Shown here in pieces: positions 1-7,038 of a stretch of 12,039 nt of DNA. Location of the stretch: the NCBI GenBank assembly GCA_019313735.1, contig JAFDAR010000016.1, positions 1-12,039 on the forward strand, given 5' to 3'. The stretch is from Deltaproteobacteria bacterium. GTDB lineage: Bacteria; Desulfobacterota; Syntrophia; Syntrophales; UBA2210. Within the stretch, counting starts at the first letter, position 1, and each line of letters begins with the position of its first letter. The notes beneath the pieces were generated by a model, which saw nothing but the letters and a program-made list of their open reading frames with translations, searched no databases and was not told the DNA's origin. Both the position numbers and the translations under genes were made by a program.

Positions 1-1290
1 GCTTCCATATTTTTCAGTTACATATCTTATAATCTCGTCCCTTCCCTCCATGCAGAAATCTATATCTATATCGGGCATGCTCCTTCTGCTGGGGTTCAAA
101 AATCTCTCAAAGAAGAGACCATAGCGAATCGGGTCTATGTCAGTGATACCCAGCGCATAGGCCACGAGACTGCCGGCCGCGGAACCTCTTCCGGGGCCTA
201 CCGGTATATTCTTCTTTTTCGAATAGTTGACAAAATCAGAAACAATGAGAAAATATCCGGGAAATTCCATTGAGTTTATTATCGCAAGCTCCAGCTCCAG
301 CCTTTTTTCATATATCTTTCTGGTATCATCGGCACTGTCACTCCCCTCCCCTGCAATGGCGGGCATCAAACGCTCCAGCCCCTCCCGGGCCAGTTGGGCA
401 AGATATTCTTCCTGTGAAAGTCCCTTCTCGGTTTCATAATTGGGGAGGAAAAACAGATGTCCCAGGTCCAGGGTCAGATTGCACTTCTCTGCGATTTCCA
501 CTGTGTTTGCAATAGCTTCCGGGCAATAGTCAAAGCTCTTCTTCATCTCATCGGGAGATTTAAGGTAGAACTCATCCGTCTTGAAACGCATCCTCTTTTC
601 GTCTTCCATTGTCGTTCCGGTCTGTACGCACAGGAGGACCTCATGTGCCTCTGCGTCTTCGCGATTCAGGTAGTGGCAGTCATTGGTCGCAACCATTGGG
701 ATGGAAAGCTTCGCACCTATTTCGATGAGCTGTTTATTGACTTGTTTCTGTTCGTCGAGCCCGTTTTCCATGATCTCAAGGTAGAAGTTGCCCTCTCCGA
801 ACATATCGCGGTACTCTCCGGCCGCTCTCTGGGCAGCATCCATGTTCCCATTAAGCAGGAGATGGGGTATCTCACCATTGAGGCACGCACTCATGCAGAT
901 AAGTCCCTCACTGTGGAGGGCTAAGAGTTCCTTGTCCACGCGTGGTTTATAGTAGAATCCTTCGAGATATCCGGCGGAGGTAAGCTTCATCAGGTTTCTG
1001 TACCCGTGTGTATTTTTAGCGAGGACAACAAGGTGGCGGGTTCCCTCATTCCTGTCGAACCGGCTTCCCGAAGCAACGTAAAGTTCGCATCCTATAATGG
1101 GTTTTATGCCTGACTTGTAGGCTTTCTGGTAGAAGTCTATGGCTCCGAACATGTTGCCATGGTCGGTCATGGCGACGGAGGACATTTTGTACTCCTTCGC
1201 CTTTGAGAAGAGGTTGTCGAGGCGTATGGCGCCGTCGAGAAGACTGTACTGGGTGTGTACATGGAGATGAACAAAATCGGAGTATTTCAT
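1..1290 (-). CDS. dnaE: DNA polymerase III alpha subunit, N-terminal 430 residues (cut by window edge)
   Basis: This is the catalytic subunit of the replicative DNA polymerase. The frame is open from an ATG at 1290 to base 1, so only the N-terminal PHP domain and the start of the polymerase palm are visible; the full protein is normally over 1100 residues. The PHP domain opens with HLHVHTQYS (His8, His10, His12), followed by MTDHGN (Asp43, His44) and TNDCHY (Asp204, His206). The palm motif PDIDIDF is at 406-412; by alignment with E. coli Asp401 and Asp403, Asp407 and Asp409 should be metal-binding catalytic residues. The preceding segment GPGRGSAAGSLVAYALG is the conserved block before the palm aspartates. 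The third catalytic Asp and the finger, beta-binding and OB regions lie outside the window. A modest AAAGG ribosome site precedes the start. It lies 69 bases downstream of guaB on the same strand and may be co-transcribed with it. Family assignment is secure. Confidence 0.97.
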   Translation of the reverse strand, partial: MKYSDFVHLHVHTQYSLLDGAIRLDNLFSKAKEYKMSSVAMTDHGNMFGAIDFYQKAYKSGIKPIIGCELYVASGSRFDRNEGTRHLVVLAKNTHGYRNLMKLTSAGYLEGFYYKPRVDKELLALHSEGLICMSACLNGEIPHLLLNGNMDAAQRAAGEYRDMFGEGNFYLEIMENGLDEQKQVNKQLIEIGAKLSIPMVATNDCHYLNREDAEAHEVLLCVQTGTTMEDEKRMRFKTDEFYLKSPDEMKKSFDYCPEAIANTVEIAEKCNLTLDLGHLFFLPNYETEKGLSQEEYLAQLAREGLERLMPAIAGEGSDSADDTRKIYEKRLELELAIINSMEFPGYFLIVSDFVNYSKKKNIPVGPGRGSAAGSLVAYALGITDIDPIRYGLFFERFLNPSRRSMPDIDIDFCMEGRDEIIRYVTEKYGS

Positions 1291-1323
1291 TATGTAAACC
1301 TTTGATAACAGTTCAGGTTATTA

Positions 1324-1339
1324 GGCTGAAGGCTGAAGG
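1324..1339. repeat. Short tandem repeat (GGCTGAA twice plus GG)
   Basis: In the 69-base spacer between guaB and dnaE the 7-base unit GGCTGAA occurs twice in a row, followed by GG. It lies just upstream of dnaE on the minus strand. No function is evident. It may be slippage-prone, or part of a longer dispersed intergenic repeat that this window cannot show. Confidence 0.6.
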
Positions 1340-1359
1340 ATACTGATGCCCGAAACTTT

Positions 1360-2826
1360 TCAATCCAGCCAGTAATTGGGGGCCTCTTTTGTTATGATCA
1401 CGTCATGGACATGACTCTCGCGCAAACCCGCGGGTGTTATTCTTATGAACTTTACTTTTTTTCTCAGTTCATCTATTGTTTTGCACCCAACGTAGCCCAT
1501 TCCCGCCTTTATCCCTCCTACAAGCTGTTGTATGCTTGCGGAAATGGTTCCACGGAACGGAACACGTCCCACTATACCCTCGGGAACGAGTTTCATATCA
1601 TTTTCAATATCGTCCTCAAGATAGTAGCGATCCATGCTTCCCGCCTTCATCGCTTCAAGAGAACCCATCCCTCTGTACACCTTGTAGCTTCTTCCCTGGT
1701 AGAGAACAGTTTCTCCCGGGCTTTCTTCCGTGCCCGCGAAGAGCCCGCCTATCATGACGGTATGCGCTCCGGCGCCGAGCGCCTTGACCACATCGCCTGA
1801 AAACTTTACACCTCCATCAGCTATAAGTGGTATGCCATACTTTTCAGAGGCCTTGAAACAGTTTATTATCGCTGTTATCTGCGGCACGCCAACACCCGCC
1901 ACAATCCTTGTCGTGCAGATGGACCCGGGACCCACTCCTATCTTTACCGCGTTTACCCCCGCCTTTATAAGCGCTTCCGCACCTTCGTATGTCGCCACAT
2001 TGCCTGCTATGAGTTCACAATCCGGAAAGTTCGATTTTGTACTTCTGACCGCGTCAATAACCCCCTTGGAGTGTCCATGCGAGGTGTCTATGACTATGAC
2101 ATCAACCCCCGCCTTGAGCAGCGCGTCTACCCTTTCCTCCCTGTTGATAATTCCCACAGCCGCGCCGACTCTCAACCTGCCGAGAGAATCTTTACAGGCA
2201 TAGGGATATTTTTTTATCTTCTCGATATCCTTTATGGTGATGAGCCCCTTCAGATTAAATTTATCGTCAACCACAAGGAGCTTTTCTATCCTGTGCTCAT
2301 GCAGGATCTTCTTTGAATCTTCCAGTGTAATATCCGAGGAAACAGTCACCAGATTCTCTTTGGTCATCACAGAGGATATAGTGTGTTCAAGGTTTGTCTC
2401 GAATCGGAGGTCGCGATTCGTAAGGATTCCCACAAGTTTGCGTCCTTTTACCACCGGAACACCCGATATCTTGTACTTTTTCATCAGCAGGAGAGCGTCT
2501 CTGACCTTCTGTTCCGGCTCTATCGTTATAGGATCAACAACCATTCCACTTTCAGACTTCTTTACCCTGTCGACTTCGAGCGCCTGGTTTTCTATGCTCA
2601 TGTTTCTGTGGATGATTCCCATGCCCCCTTCCTGAGCCATGGCTATGGCCACTCCCGACTCTGTTACAGTATCCATGGCCGCGCTGATAATCGGGATATT
2701 CAGGGATATGCTGCTGGTGAGCGCCACAGATGTATCAACCTCATTCGGCAGGATGCTGGATTTTGCCGGCACAAGGAGAAGATCATCAAATGTGAGGCCA
2801 TCCTCTATCTTATCTTTTTCTAACAT
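1360..2826 (-). CDS. guaB: Inosine-5'-monophosphate dehydrogenase
   Basis: This cytoplasmic enzyme oxidises IMP to XMP with NAD+, the committed step of guanine nucleotide synthesis. The 488-residue length is normal for bacterial GuaB. The N-terminal GLTFDDLLLVP is the family signature. A CBS pair is inserted at about residues 97-207 (MVVDPITIEPE, then SVMTKENLVTVS) and in this family usually senses purine nucleotides. The catalytic loop GPGSICTTRIVAGVGVPQ contains the nucleophile Cys304, with GGV and GALGAGA phosphate-binding segments after it. The mobile flap carries the Arg-Tyr pair of SMDRYYLED (Arg400, Tyr401), followed by EGIVGRVPFRG. The start ATG at 2826 shares one base with the stop of the upstream DUF1285-like gene (TAATG). 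A strong GGAGGT ribosome site (2837-2832) lies inside the end of that gene, so translational coupling is likely. guaA is not adjacent in this window. Confidence 0.98.
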   Translation of the reverse strand: MLEKDKIEDGLTFDDLLLVPAKSSILPNEVDTSVALTSSISLNIPIISAAMDTVTESGVAIAMAQEGGMGIIHRNMSIENQALEVDRVKKSESGMVVDPITIEPEQKVRDALLLMKKYKISGVPVVKGRKLVGILTNRDLRFETNLEHTISSVMTKENLVTVSSDITLEDSKKILHEHRIEKLLVVDDKFNLKGLITIKDIEKIKKYPYACKDSLGRLRVGAAVGIINREERVDALLKAGVDVIVIDTSHGHSKGVIDAVRSTKSNFPDCELIAGNVATYEGAEALIKAGVNAVKIGVGPGSICTTRIVAGVGVPQITAIINCFKASEKYGIPLIADGGVKFSGDVVKALGAGAHTVMIGGLFAGTEESPGETVLYQGRSYKVYRGMGSLEAMKAGSMDRYYLEDDIENDMKLVPEGIVGRVPFRGTISASIQQLVGGIKAGMGYVGCKTIDELRKKVKFIRITPAGLRESHVHDVIITKEAPNYWLD

Positions 2827-3320
2827 TACGTACCTCCGGATGTATATGTTTCTATGTAATAATTTCGCCCGTTAAGGGGCACAAAATATGCGTCTCTCTC
2901 TTTATCGTATTCTATAAGTTCCGCAATCTGATAGTAGCCTGACCGTGAAAATCTGGATTCGAATTTTCCCTTCTTGATGCTACAGTAGAGTACGTTGTCC
3001 ATGCCCACATGGAGAGTTGACAGATCCAGCTTCTCCAAGGTGAGATCACTGAGAAGAATTTCTATGGATTCATCTCTCCGATCTTCCCGGCCGTGTTTGT
3101 GAACCGTTTTCACAACGAAGGGGGTGTCTTCAACCTCTATCAGACATTTGTCCCCTTCGAATTCTATCAGGTATCTTCCCAGATCGTCCTTCTTCAGGTT
3201 TTCAAAAAAGAGTTTGAGGATATCTTTTCTGAACATTCTCGCTCCCCTGTAGTACCAGTCGCCCTCCTTGTCTATCCTGATAGGCAGGGAGGGTATTTCA
3301 TTCTCCGGCTTCATATCCAT
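2826..3320 (-). CDS. DUF1285-like protein of unknown function
   Basis: This 164-residue soluble protein has no signal peptide or membrane segment. It resembles the DUF1285 family. The N-terminal part has the pattern I-R-I-D-K-E-G-D-W-Y-Y-R-G followed by a basic helix (FRKDILKLF) and GRYLIEFEGDKCLIEVEDTPFVV. The C-terminal part has FESRFSRSGYYQIAELIEYD and ends YFVPLNGRNYYIET, matching my recollection of the family's closing motif. Structures in this family are beta-rich and ligand binding has been suggested, but no biochemical role is established to my knowledge. It starts 6 bases after dtd and overlaps the start of guaB by one base, so it is made with both. Coupling to guaB could hint at a nucleotide-related role, but that is inference from position only. 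The start at 3320 is the first Met; Met3 (3314) is an alternative. Confidence 0.75.
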   Translation of the reverse strand: MDMKPENEIPSLPIRIDKEGDWYYRGARMFRKDILKLFFENLKKDDLGRYLIEFEGDKCLIEVEDTPFVVKTVHKHGREDRRDESIEILLSDLTLEKLDLSTLHVGMDNVLYCSIKKGKFESRFSRSGYYQIAELIEYDKERDAYFVPLNGRNYYIETYTSGGT

Positions 3321-3326
3321 CTCTGC

Positions 3327-3773
3327 CTATCCCCTTGCACTGTCCAGAATCATCGTTACCGGACCGTCGTTCACGAGGCTGACTTTCATCATGGCCCTAA
3401 ACTGCCCGGTGGCCACCTTTCTGACATGCAAACGCGTTCTCTTTACAAAATATTCGTAGAGTCCGTCTGCCTGTTCAGGTCCGGCGGCGCCTGTAAACGA
3501 CGGGCGTCTTCCCTTCCGACAGTCGGCAAGGAGTGTGAACTGCGATACCACAAGCATCTCACCCGATATATCCAGCAGGGAGAGGTTCATCTTTCCATTT
3601 GAATCTTCAAATATTCGGAGATTGACTATCTTGCCTGAGAGGTAATCGGCGTCCTTCTCTCCGTCTCCCTCAGCAACACCTAAAAACACTACAAGGCCCT
3701 TCTCTATCTCGCCTACTGTATGATCATCAACGGAAACTCCGGCAGAGGCAACCCTCTGGACAACGGCTATCAT
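3327..3773 (-). CDS. dtd: D-aminoacyl-tRNA deacylase (DTD)
   Basis: DTD hydrolyses D-amino acids (and misacylated Gly) from tRNA, a cytoplasmic translation quality-control step. Read from the ATG at 3773 the protein is 148 residues, normal for the family, and begins MIAVVQRV, the usual N terminus. A TTG six codons upstream (3791) extends the frame but adds residues the family lacks. Signature motifs are SQFT at 77-80 and the Gly-cisPro motif NDGPVT at 135-140, which together form the active site rejecting L-aminoacyl-tRNA, plus GRRPSFTGAA at 88-97. The gene heads the run dtd - DUF1285 - guaB - dnaE, with only 6 bases before the next gene. A G-rich stretch about a dozen bases upstream of the ATG may act as a weak ribosome site. 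Confidence 0.96.
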   Translation of the reverse strand: MIAVVQRVASAGVSVDDHTVGEIEKGLVVFLGVAEGDGEKDADYLSGKIVNLRIFEDSNGKMNLSLLDISGEMLVVSQFTLLADCRKGRRPSFTGAAGPEQADGLYEYFVKRTRLHVRKVATGQFRAMMKVSLVNDGPVTMILDSARG

Positions 3774-3799
3774 GGCTGGTTTTGCCCCCAATTATTGAG

Positions 3800-3883
3800 A
3801 AGTTCGTAAAAAGCTCCGCAAACACAGGATTTCTCCACGTGGTCGAAATGACAGATTGGCCGATATTGACTTTTTACAAATCC
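3800..3883. repeat. MITE-like intergenic element (copy 1)
   Basis: The spacer between wbpA and dtd carries inverted end sequences GTAAAAAG (3806-3813) and CTTTTTAC (3870-3877), with partial similarity extending outward. Between them, at 3827-3853, is a 27-base block beginning GGATTTCTCC and ending GGTCGAAATGACA. That block matches, in inverted orientation and at 24 of 27 positions, a block in the wbpA/radical SAM spacer (5267-5293). There is no coding capacity. The element looks like a short non-autonomous or REP-like dispersed repeat; the boundaries are estimates. Confidence 0.6.
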
Positions 3884-3910
3884 ATTAATTGTTGATCGTC
3901 CCAAGCCTTT

Positions 3911-5233
3911 TTACGCCATCACGATCTTTTCGCCTGCATCTTCGATACCCTTTGTCGCATTTCGCGTATCGATCACGAGGCGGGAATGTCTGACAATATC
4001 GGTGAAATCGTAATCTGAATGGTCTGTAACTATTATAACCGCGTCCGTCCCCGCGAGCATATCCGGCGTGAGCGGGGTTGAATCCATTTGAAAGTCATAC
4101 TTTCTCGTCGGCCTGAGGCGCGGTATCCAGGGGTCGTTATAGATTACTTCAGCGCCCTTTTCCAGAAGCATTTTCATTATGGCATAACCGGGAGATTCCC
4201 TGTCATCGTCAACATCTCTCTTGTATGCCACACCCAGCACAAGTATGCGGCTCCCCTTCATGCTTTTTTTGTCCCTGTTCAGGGCATCCACCGTCTTTTC
4301 TATTACATAATAGGGCATGGAGATGTTGATCTCGCCGGCAAGGTGAATGAAGCGTGTGAAGAAGTCATATTCACGGGCCTTCCATGAAAGATAGAATGGA
4401 TCTATCGGGATGCAGTGCCCTCCAAGGCCGGGACCCGGGTAAAAGGGGGTGTAGCCGAAGGGCTTGGTGGCGGCGGCGTCGATAACCTCAAAGAGATCGA
4501 TACCCATCTTGTGGGCAAGTACCTTAAGTTCGTTTACCAGTGCTATATTTACCGACCGGAAGGTGTTTTCCAGTATCTTGGTAAGCTCCGCCGCCCTGGT
4601 CGATGATACAGGAACTACGCGCGTAATACAGTTGTACAGGGCCTGCGCCACCTCCAGGCAGGATGGGGTGACTCCTCCCACCACCTTCGGGGTGTTGGAG
4701 GTGCTGAATTTCTGGTTTCCGGGATCTTCCCTCTCCGGCGAATATGCGAGGAAGAAATCGCTGCCCCCCTTCATACCCTCTTTTTCCAGACACGGAAGGA
4801 TCATCTCCTCGGTCGTGCCGGGGTATGTCGTACTTTCCAGCACGATGAGCTGCCCCGCCCGGAAATGCCGGGCTATGGTCTCCGTGGTTTGCACAAGGTA
4901 GGTCAGATCAGGTTCCATCTTGTCAGTCAGAGGGGTCGGCACGCAGATGAGTATGCAGTCCACCTCTTCCAGACGATCGAAATCACTGGTTACATCAAAG
5001 CGTCCCGCCGCGATCATCTCATTTATGGGTTCTATGGGGACATGTTTTATATAAGATTCTCCCTTAAGGAGTTTTTCTATCTTCTGGATATCCAAGTCAA
5101 ATCCAACAACGGGAAAACCGCTCTTGCCAAAATGGATCGCGAGTGGCAGGCCGACGTATCCAAGCCCTATAATCCCCACTTTCGCGGTCCGGTCCTCTAT
5201 CATCGCAATCAGTTTAGTTTTTCTATCCGCCAT
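3911..5233 (-). CDS. wbpA: UDP-N-acetylglucosamine-type 6-dehydrogenase (WbpA family)
   Basis: This nucleotide-sugar dehydrogenase performs the NAD+-dependent four-electron oxidation of a UDP-HexNAc C6 hydroxyl to a carboxylate, feeding O-antigen or capsule synthesis. The 440-residue protein has an N-terminal Rossmann fold with GLGYVGLP at 23-30. The NAD/central domain contains ICVPTPLTD and LESTTYPGTTEE (132-143), the latter typical of WbpA-type rather than UDP-glucose enzymes. Next come SPERED (165-170) and the central helix LTKILENTFRSVNIA with Lys219 and Asn223. The catalytic cysteine is Cys274 in GPGLGGHCIPIDPFY. The C-terminal UDP-binding domain contains GVAYKRDVDDDRESP. An AGGG ribosome site precedes the ATG at 5233. 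No glycosyltransferases or other sugar genes flank it in the window, so its pathway cannot be read from context. Substrate specificity is a family-level inference. Confidence 0.9.
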   Translation of the reverse strand: MADRKTKLIAMIEDRTAKVGIIGLGYVGLPLAIHFGKSGFPVVGFDLDIQKIEKLLKGESYIKHVPIEPINEMIAAGRFDVTSDFDRLEEVDCILICVPTPLTDKMEPDLTYLVQTTETIARHFRAGQLIVLESTTYPGTTEEMILPCLEKEGMKGGSDFFLAYSPEREDPGNQKFSTSNTPKVVGGVTPSCLEVAQALYNCITRVVPVSSTRAAELTKILENTFRSVNIALVNELKVLAHKMGIDLFEVIDAAATKPFGYTPFYPGPGLGGHCIPIDPFYLSWKAREYDFFTRFIHLAGEINISMPYYVIEKTVDALNRDKKSMKGSRILVLGVAYKRDVDDDRESPGYAIMKMLLEKGAEVIYNDPWIPRLRPTRKYDFQMDSTPLTPDMLAGTDAVIIVTDHSDYDFTDIVRHSRLVIDTRNATKGIEDAGEKIVMA

Positions 5234-5266
5234 TGTTACCCTGTTGCCGCCTTTTCAATCAAGAAA

Positions 5267-5330
5267 TGTCATTTCGACCGCAGGGAGAAATCCAGGATTT
5301 CTCAGTCATGAAGACTCCTTCGAAATGACA
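5267..5330. repeat. Palindromic MITE/REP-like element (copy 2)
   Basis: This is a nested inverted repeat. The outer arms are TGTCATTTCG (5267-5276) and CGAAATGACA (5321-5330), a perfect 10-base pair. The inner arms are GAGAAATCC (5285-5293) and GGATTTCTC (5295-5303), a perfect 9-base pair separated by one base. The left half is the inverted counterpart of the 27-base block at 3827-3853. It lies in the divergent spacer between wbpA and the radical SAM gene and could fold into a cruciform or RNA hairpin. It is not followed by a T-run in either direction, so it is not an obvious intrinsic terminator. Confidence 0.75.
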
Positions 5331-5399
5331 GAGTATCGTTAACATGGCACCAGCCATTGAAAAACCCATGACGCCTGTGCCTATCCAGCCGATTTTCAT

Positions 5400-5422
5400 A
5401 CGCTTATACCCATCTTAAGCGT
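5400..5422. promoter_or_regulatory. Inverted repeat ACGCTTA-N9-TAAGCGT, possible operator
   Basis: Perfect 7-base arms at 5400-5406 and 5416-5422 are separated by 9 bases. They lie between wbpA and the radical SAM gene, about 110 bases upstream of the latter's likely start. The 16-base centre-to-centre spacing would suit a dimeric regulator, but no regulator gene is adjacent. A chance repeat is possible. The remainder of 5331-5497 shows nothing else recognisable. Confidence 0.3.
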
Positions 5423-5497
5423 GAAGAAACCCGCCCCGTAAATTTTCCCCTGATGTATCAGATGAGAGGGAAAACATCAACGTATTTTAAGATCCTC

Positions 5498-5524
5498 TTG
5501 ATTTTAGAAAGGTCTTCATATACT
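5498..5524 (+). promoter_or_regulatory. Candidate sigma70-like promoter for the radical SAM gene
   Basis: TTGATT (5498-5503) and TATACT (5519-5524) resemble -35 and -10 boxes, but the 15-base spacer is shorter than optimal. A start point about 7 bases after the -10 would fall almost on the ATG at 5534, giving a leaderless or nearly leaderless transcript. This would fit the absence of a ribosome site at that ATG. The call is weak. Confidence 0.3.
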
Positions 5525-5533
5525 CAAATCAGC

Positions 5534-6889
5534 ATGCAAAGAAGGATTCTCCTGATAAATCCCTGGATACATGATTTCGCGGCCTATGACCTCTGGTCCA
5601 AACCGGTTGGTCTTCTGTACCTTGCTGCTACCCTGAAGAAGAATGGATATGATGTGGACCTGATCGACTCTCTGGATCCTTTCCACCCCGCTCTAAAAAG
5701 GGAAACATTCACAAAGGCGCCGAAGAGGCTTCCGTCAGGACGGGGCAACTTCTTCAAAGAAAGCATTCCGAAACCGGAGGCACTGAAGAATTTTCCGAGA
5801 AAATACGGCCGGTATGGCATAACTCCCCGCATGTTTGAAAATGAGCTGCTGCGTGTAAAAAAACCGGACGCTATATTTGTAACATCCATGATGACCTACT
5901 GGTACCCGGGCGTCTTTGAGACCATAGATACTCTCCGGCACGTTATCCCTCAAGTACCGATTGTCCTGGGAGGAAACTATGCCACCCTTTGCGGAGAACA
6001 CGCGACAAAGCACTCCGGCGCCGACATTGTGGTGAAAGGAGAAGGGGAAAAGGCCCTTGGGAAAATCTTAAAGGAACTCTTTAATGATACTCCGCAATTC
6101 CTTCCGGACAAAGATAATATCGATTCATATCCCTATCCCGCCTTTGACCTTTTCGCTCACATGGATCATATCCCCATAATGACCTCGAGGGGGTGTCCCT
6201 TCAGGTGTTCCTACTGCGCTTCGCATCTCTTGAACGATGGCTTCAGAACCAGAGACCCCATAAAGGTTGTTGACGAAATAGAGTTCTGGAACAGGAAGTT
6301 CGGTGTCATAAATTTCCCTCTCTATGACGACGCCCTTCTCATTGACCCGGAAAGACACGTGATACCCATGCTGGAGGAAATACTGAAAAGGGAACTGGAC
6401 TGCACCTTTCACTGCCCCAACGGCCTTCATCTGAGAGAAATAGACGCACCTCTAAGCAGATTGATGTTCAGGGCGGGTTTCAGGACTATACGCTTCGGTT
6501 TTGAAACCGCAAACACGCGCAGACAGACCGACACAGGAGGAAAAATAACCAGCGAAGAGACAAGGGATGCGGTCGCTTATCTGCTGGAGGCCGGCTACAA
6601 TGGAAACGATATAGGGATATACATCCTGTGCGGACTCCCGGACCAGAGCGCCTCCGAGGTGCGAGACAGCATAGATTTTGTCAGATCGTGCGGGGCCAGG
6701 CCAGTCATCGCGGAATTCTCACCCATACCGGGCACACCGATATGGAAAGAGGCAGTGCAAACATCCCCCTATGACCTGGAAAAAGAGCCGCTCTACCACA
6801 ACAACACACTCCTGCCCTGCCGCGGAAAGGAGTTTACATACGAGATGTACAGGGAATTAATAAACATGGCGCGGAGACCGACATATTAA
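5534..6889 (+). CDS. B12-binding-type radical SAM protein
   Basis: This is a 451-residue protein of the two-domain cobalamin-binding/radical SAM architecture, read from the ATG at 5534. The frame is open 27 codons further upstream (ATG 5453), but family similarity begins at MQRRILLINPW. Residues 1-185 form a B12-binding-like Rossmann region (KPVGLLYLAATLKKNGYDVDLID, then VPIVLGGNYATLCGEH and GADIVVKGEGEKAL). The cobalamin-ligating DxHxxG motif is not evident, as in many relatives. The radical SAM core starts at SRGCPFRCSYC with the 4Fe-4S ligands Cys221, Cys225 and Cys228 (CxxxCxxC). FPLYDDALLID, IRFGFETAN and EFSPIPGTPIW are typical core-barrel segments. It should cleave SAM reductively to start a radical reaction, but the substrate cannot be told from sequence. 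No operon partner is present and it is divergent from wbpA. There is no clear ribosome site. Confidence 0.88.
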   Translation: MQRRILLINPWIHDFAAYDLWSKPVGLLYLAATLKKNGYDVDLIDSLDPFHPALKRETFTKAPKRLPSGRGNFFKESIPKPEALKNFPRKYGRYGITPRMFENELLRVKKPDAIFVTSMMTYWYPGVFETIDTLRHVIPQVPIVLGGNYATLCGEHATKHSGADIVVKGEGEKALGKILKELFNDTPQFLPDKDNIDSYPYPAFDLFAHMDHIPIMTSRGCPFRCSYCASHLLNDGFRTRDPIKVVDEIEFWNRKFGVINFPLYDDALLIDPERHVIPMLEEILKRELDCTFHCPNGLHLREIDAPLSRLMFRAGFRTIRFGFETANTRRQTDTGGKITSEETRDAVAYLLEAGYNGNDIGIYILCGLPDQSASEVRDSIDFVRSCGARPVIAEFSPIPGTPIWKEAVQTSPYDLEKEPLYHNNTLLPCRGKEFTYEMYRELINMARRPTY

Positions 6890-6890
6890 T

Positions 6891-6924
6891 CCGGCAAAAT
6901 AGCACCCGGACTTTGTCATGCCGG
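6891..6924 (+). terminator. Weak hairpin after the radical SAM gene
   Basis: CCGGCA (6891-6896) and TGCCGG (6919-6924) are perfect 6-base inverted arms around a 22-base loop just past the stop codon. The sequence after it is T-rich but has no clean T-run. It may contribute to termination or mRNA stability. The rest of the spacer up to 7003 shows nothing recognisable. Confidence 0.25.
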
Positions 6925-7003
6925 TTCTCCTTGTTTTCCATTTATTGACACTACTCTGCCTCTTAACATATCACGTGCTTCTGACACGCAGTGAAAAACG
7001 GTC

Positions 7004-7032
7004 TTGACAATAATGTATCACTACAGTATCAG
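7004..7032 (+). promoter_or_regulatory. Sigma70-like promoter and possible autoregulatory site of the toxin-antitoxin pair
   Basis: A consensus -35 TTGACA (7004-7009) is followed after exactly 17 bases by TATCAG (7027-7032), a four-of-six -10 match. The expected start point falls at about the ATG of the antitoxin (7039). The spacer and -10 contain a direct repeat GTATCA (7015-7020 and 7026-7031). It could be the site where the Phd-type antitoxin represses its own operon, as is usual for such modules. The role as an operator is inference. Confidence 0.6.
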
Positions 7033-7038
7033 TATTTC

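Noticed and set aside
457..924. 155-codon plus-strand ORF opposite dnaE
   Set aside because: It lies wholly antisense to the well-supported dnaE frame, and its translation shows no family resemblance.
1405..2875. Several plus-strand ORFs of 78-157 codons opposite guaB
   Set aside because: They are antisense shadows of guaB, which is supported across its full length by family motifs.
3093..3602. 169-codon plus-strand ORF opposite DUF1285 and dtd
   Set aside because: It spans two minus-strand genes with recognisable motifs and has low-complexity, non-protein-like composition.
4464..5311. Plus-strand ORFs of 145 and 148 codons opposite wbpA, and an 89-codon minus-strand ORF at 4524-4793
   Set aside because: All are alternative frames of wbpA, whose Rossmann, catalytic Cys and C-terminal motifs are continuous.
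5267..5330. Palindrome as an intrinsic terminator for wbpA or other genes
   Set aside because: It lies upstream of both divergent genes and has no T-run, so a repeat element explains it better.
5453..5533. Upstream extension of the radical SAM gene to ATG 5453
   Set aside because: Family-like sequence begins only at ATG 5534; the 27 extra codons have no match to the expected N terminus, though a longer leader is not strictly excluded.
6991..7038. GTG start extending the Phd antitoxin by 16 codons
   Set aside because: It would place coding sequence over the -35 and -10 boxes and adds residues unlike Phd N termini.
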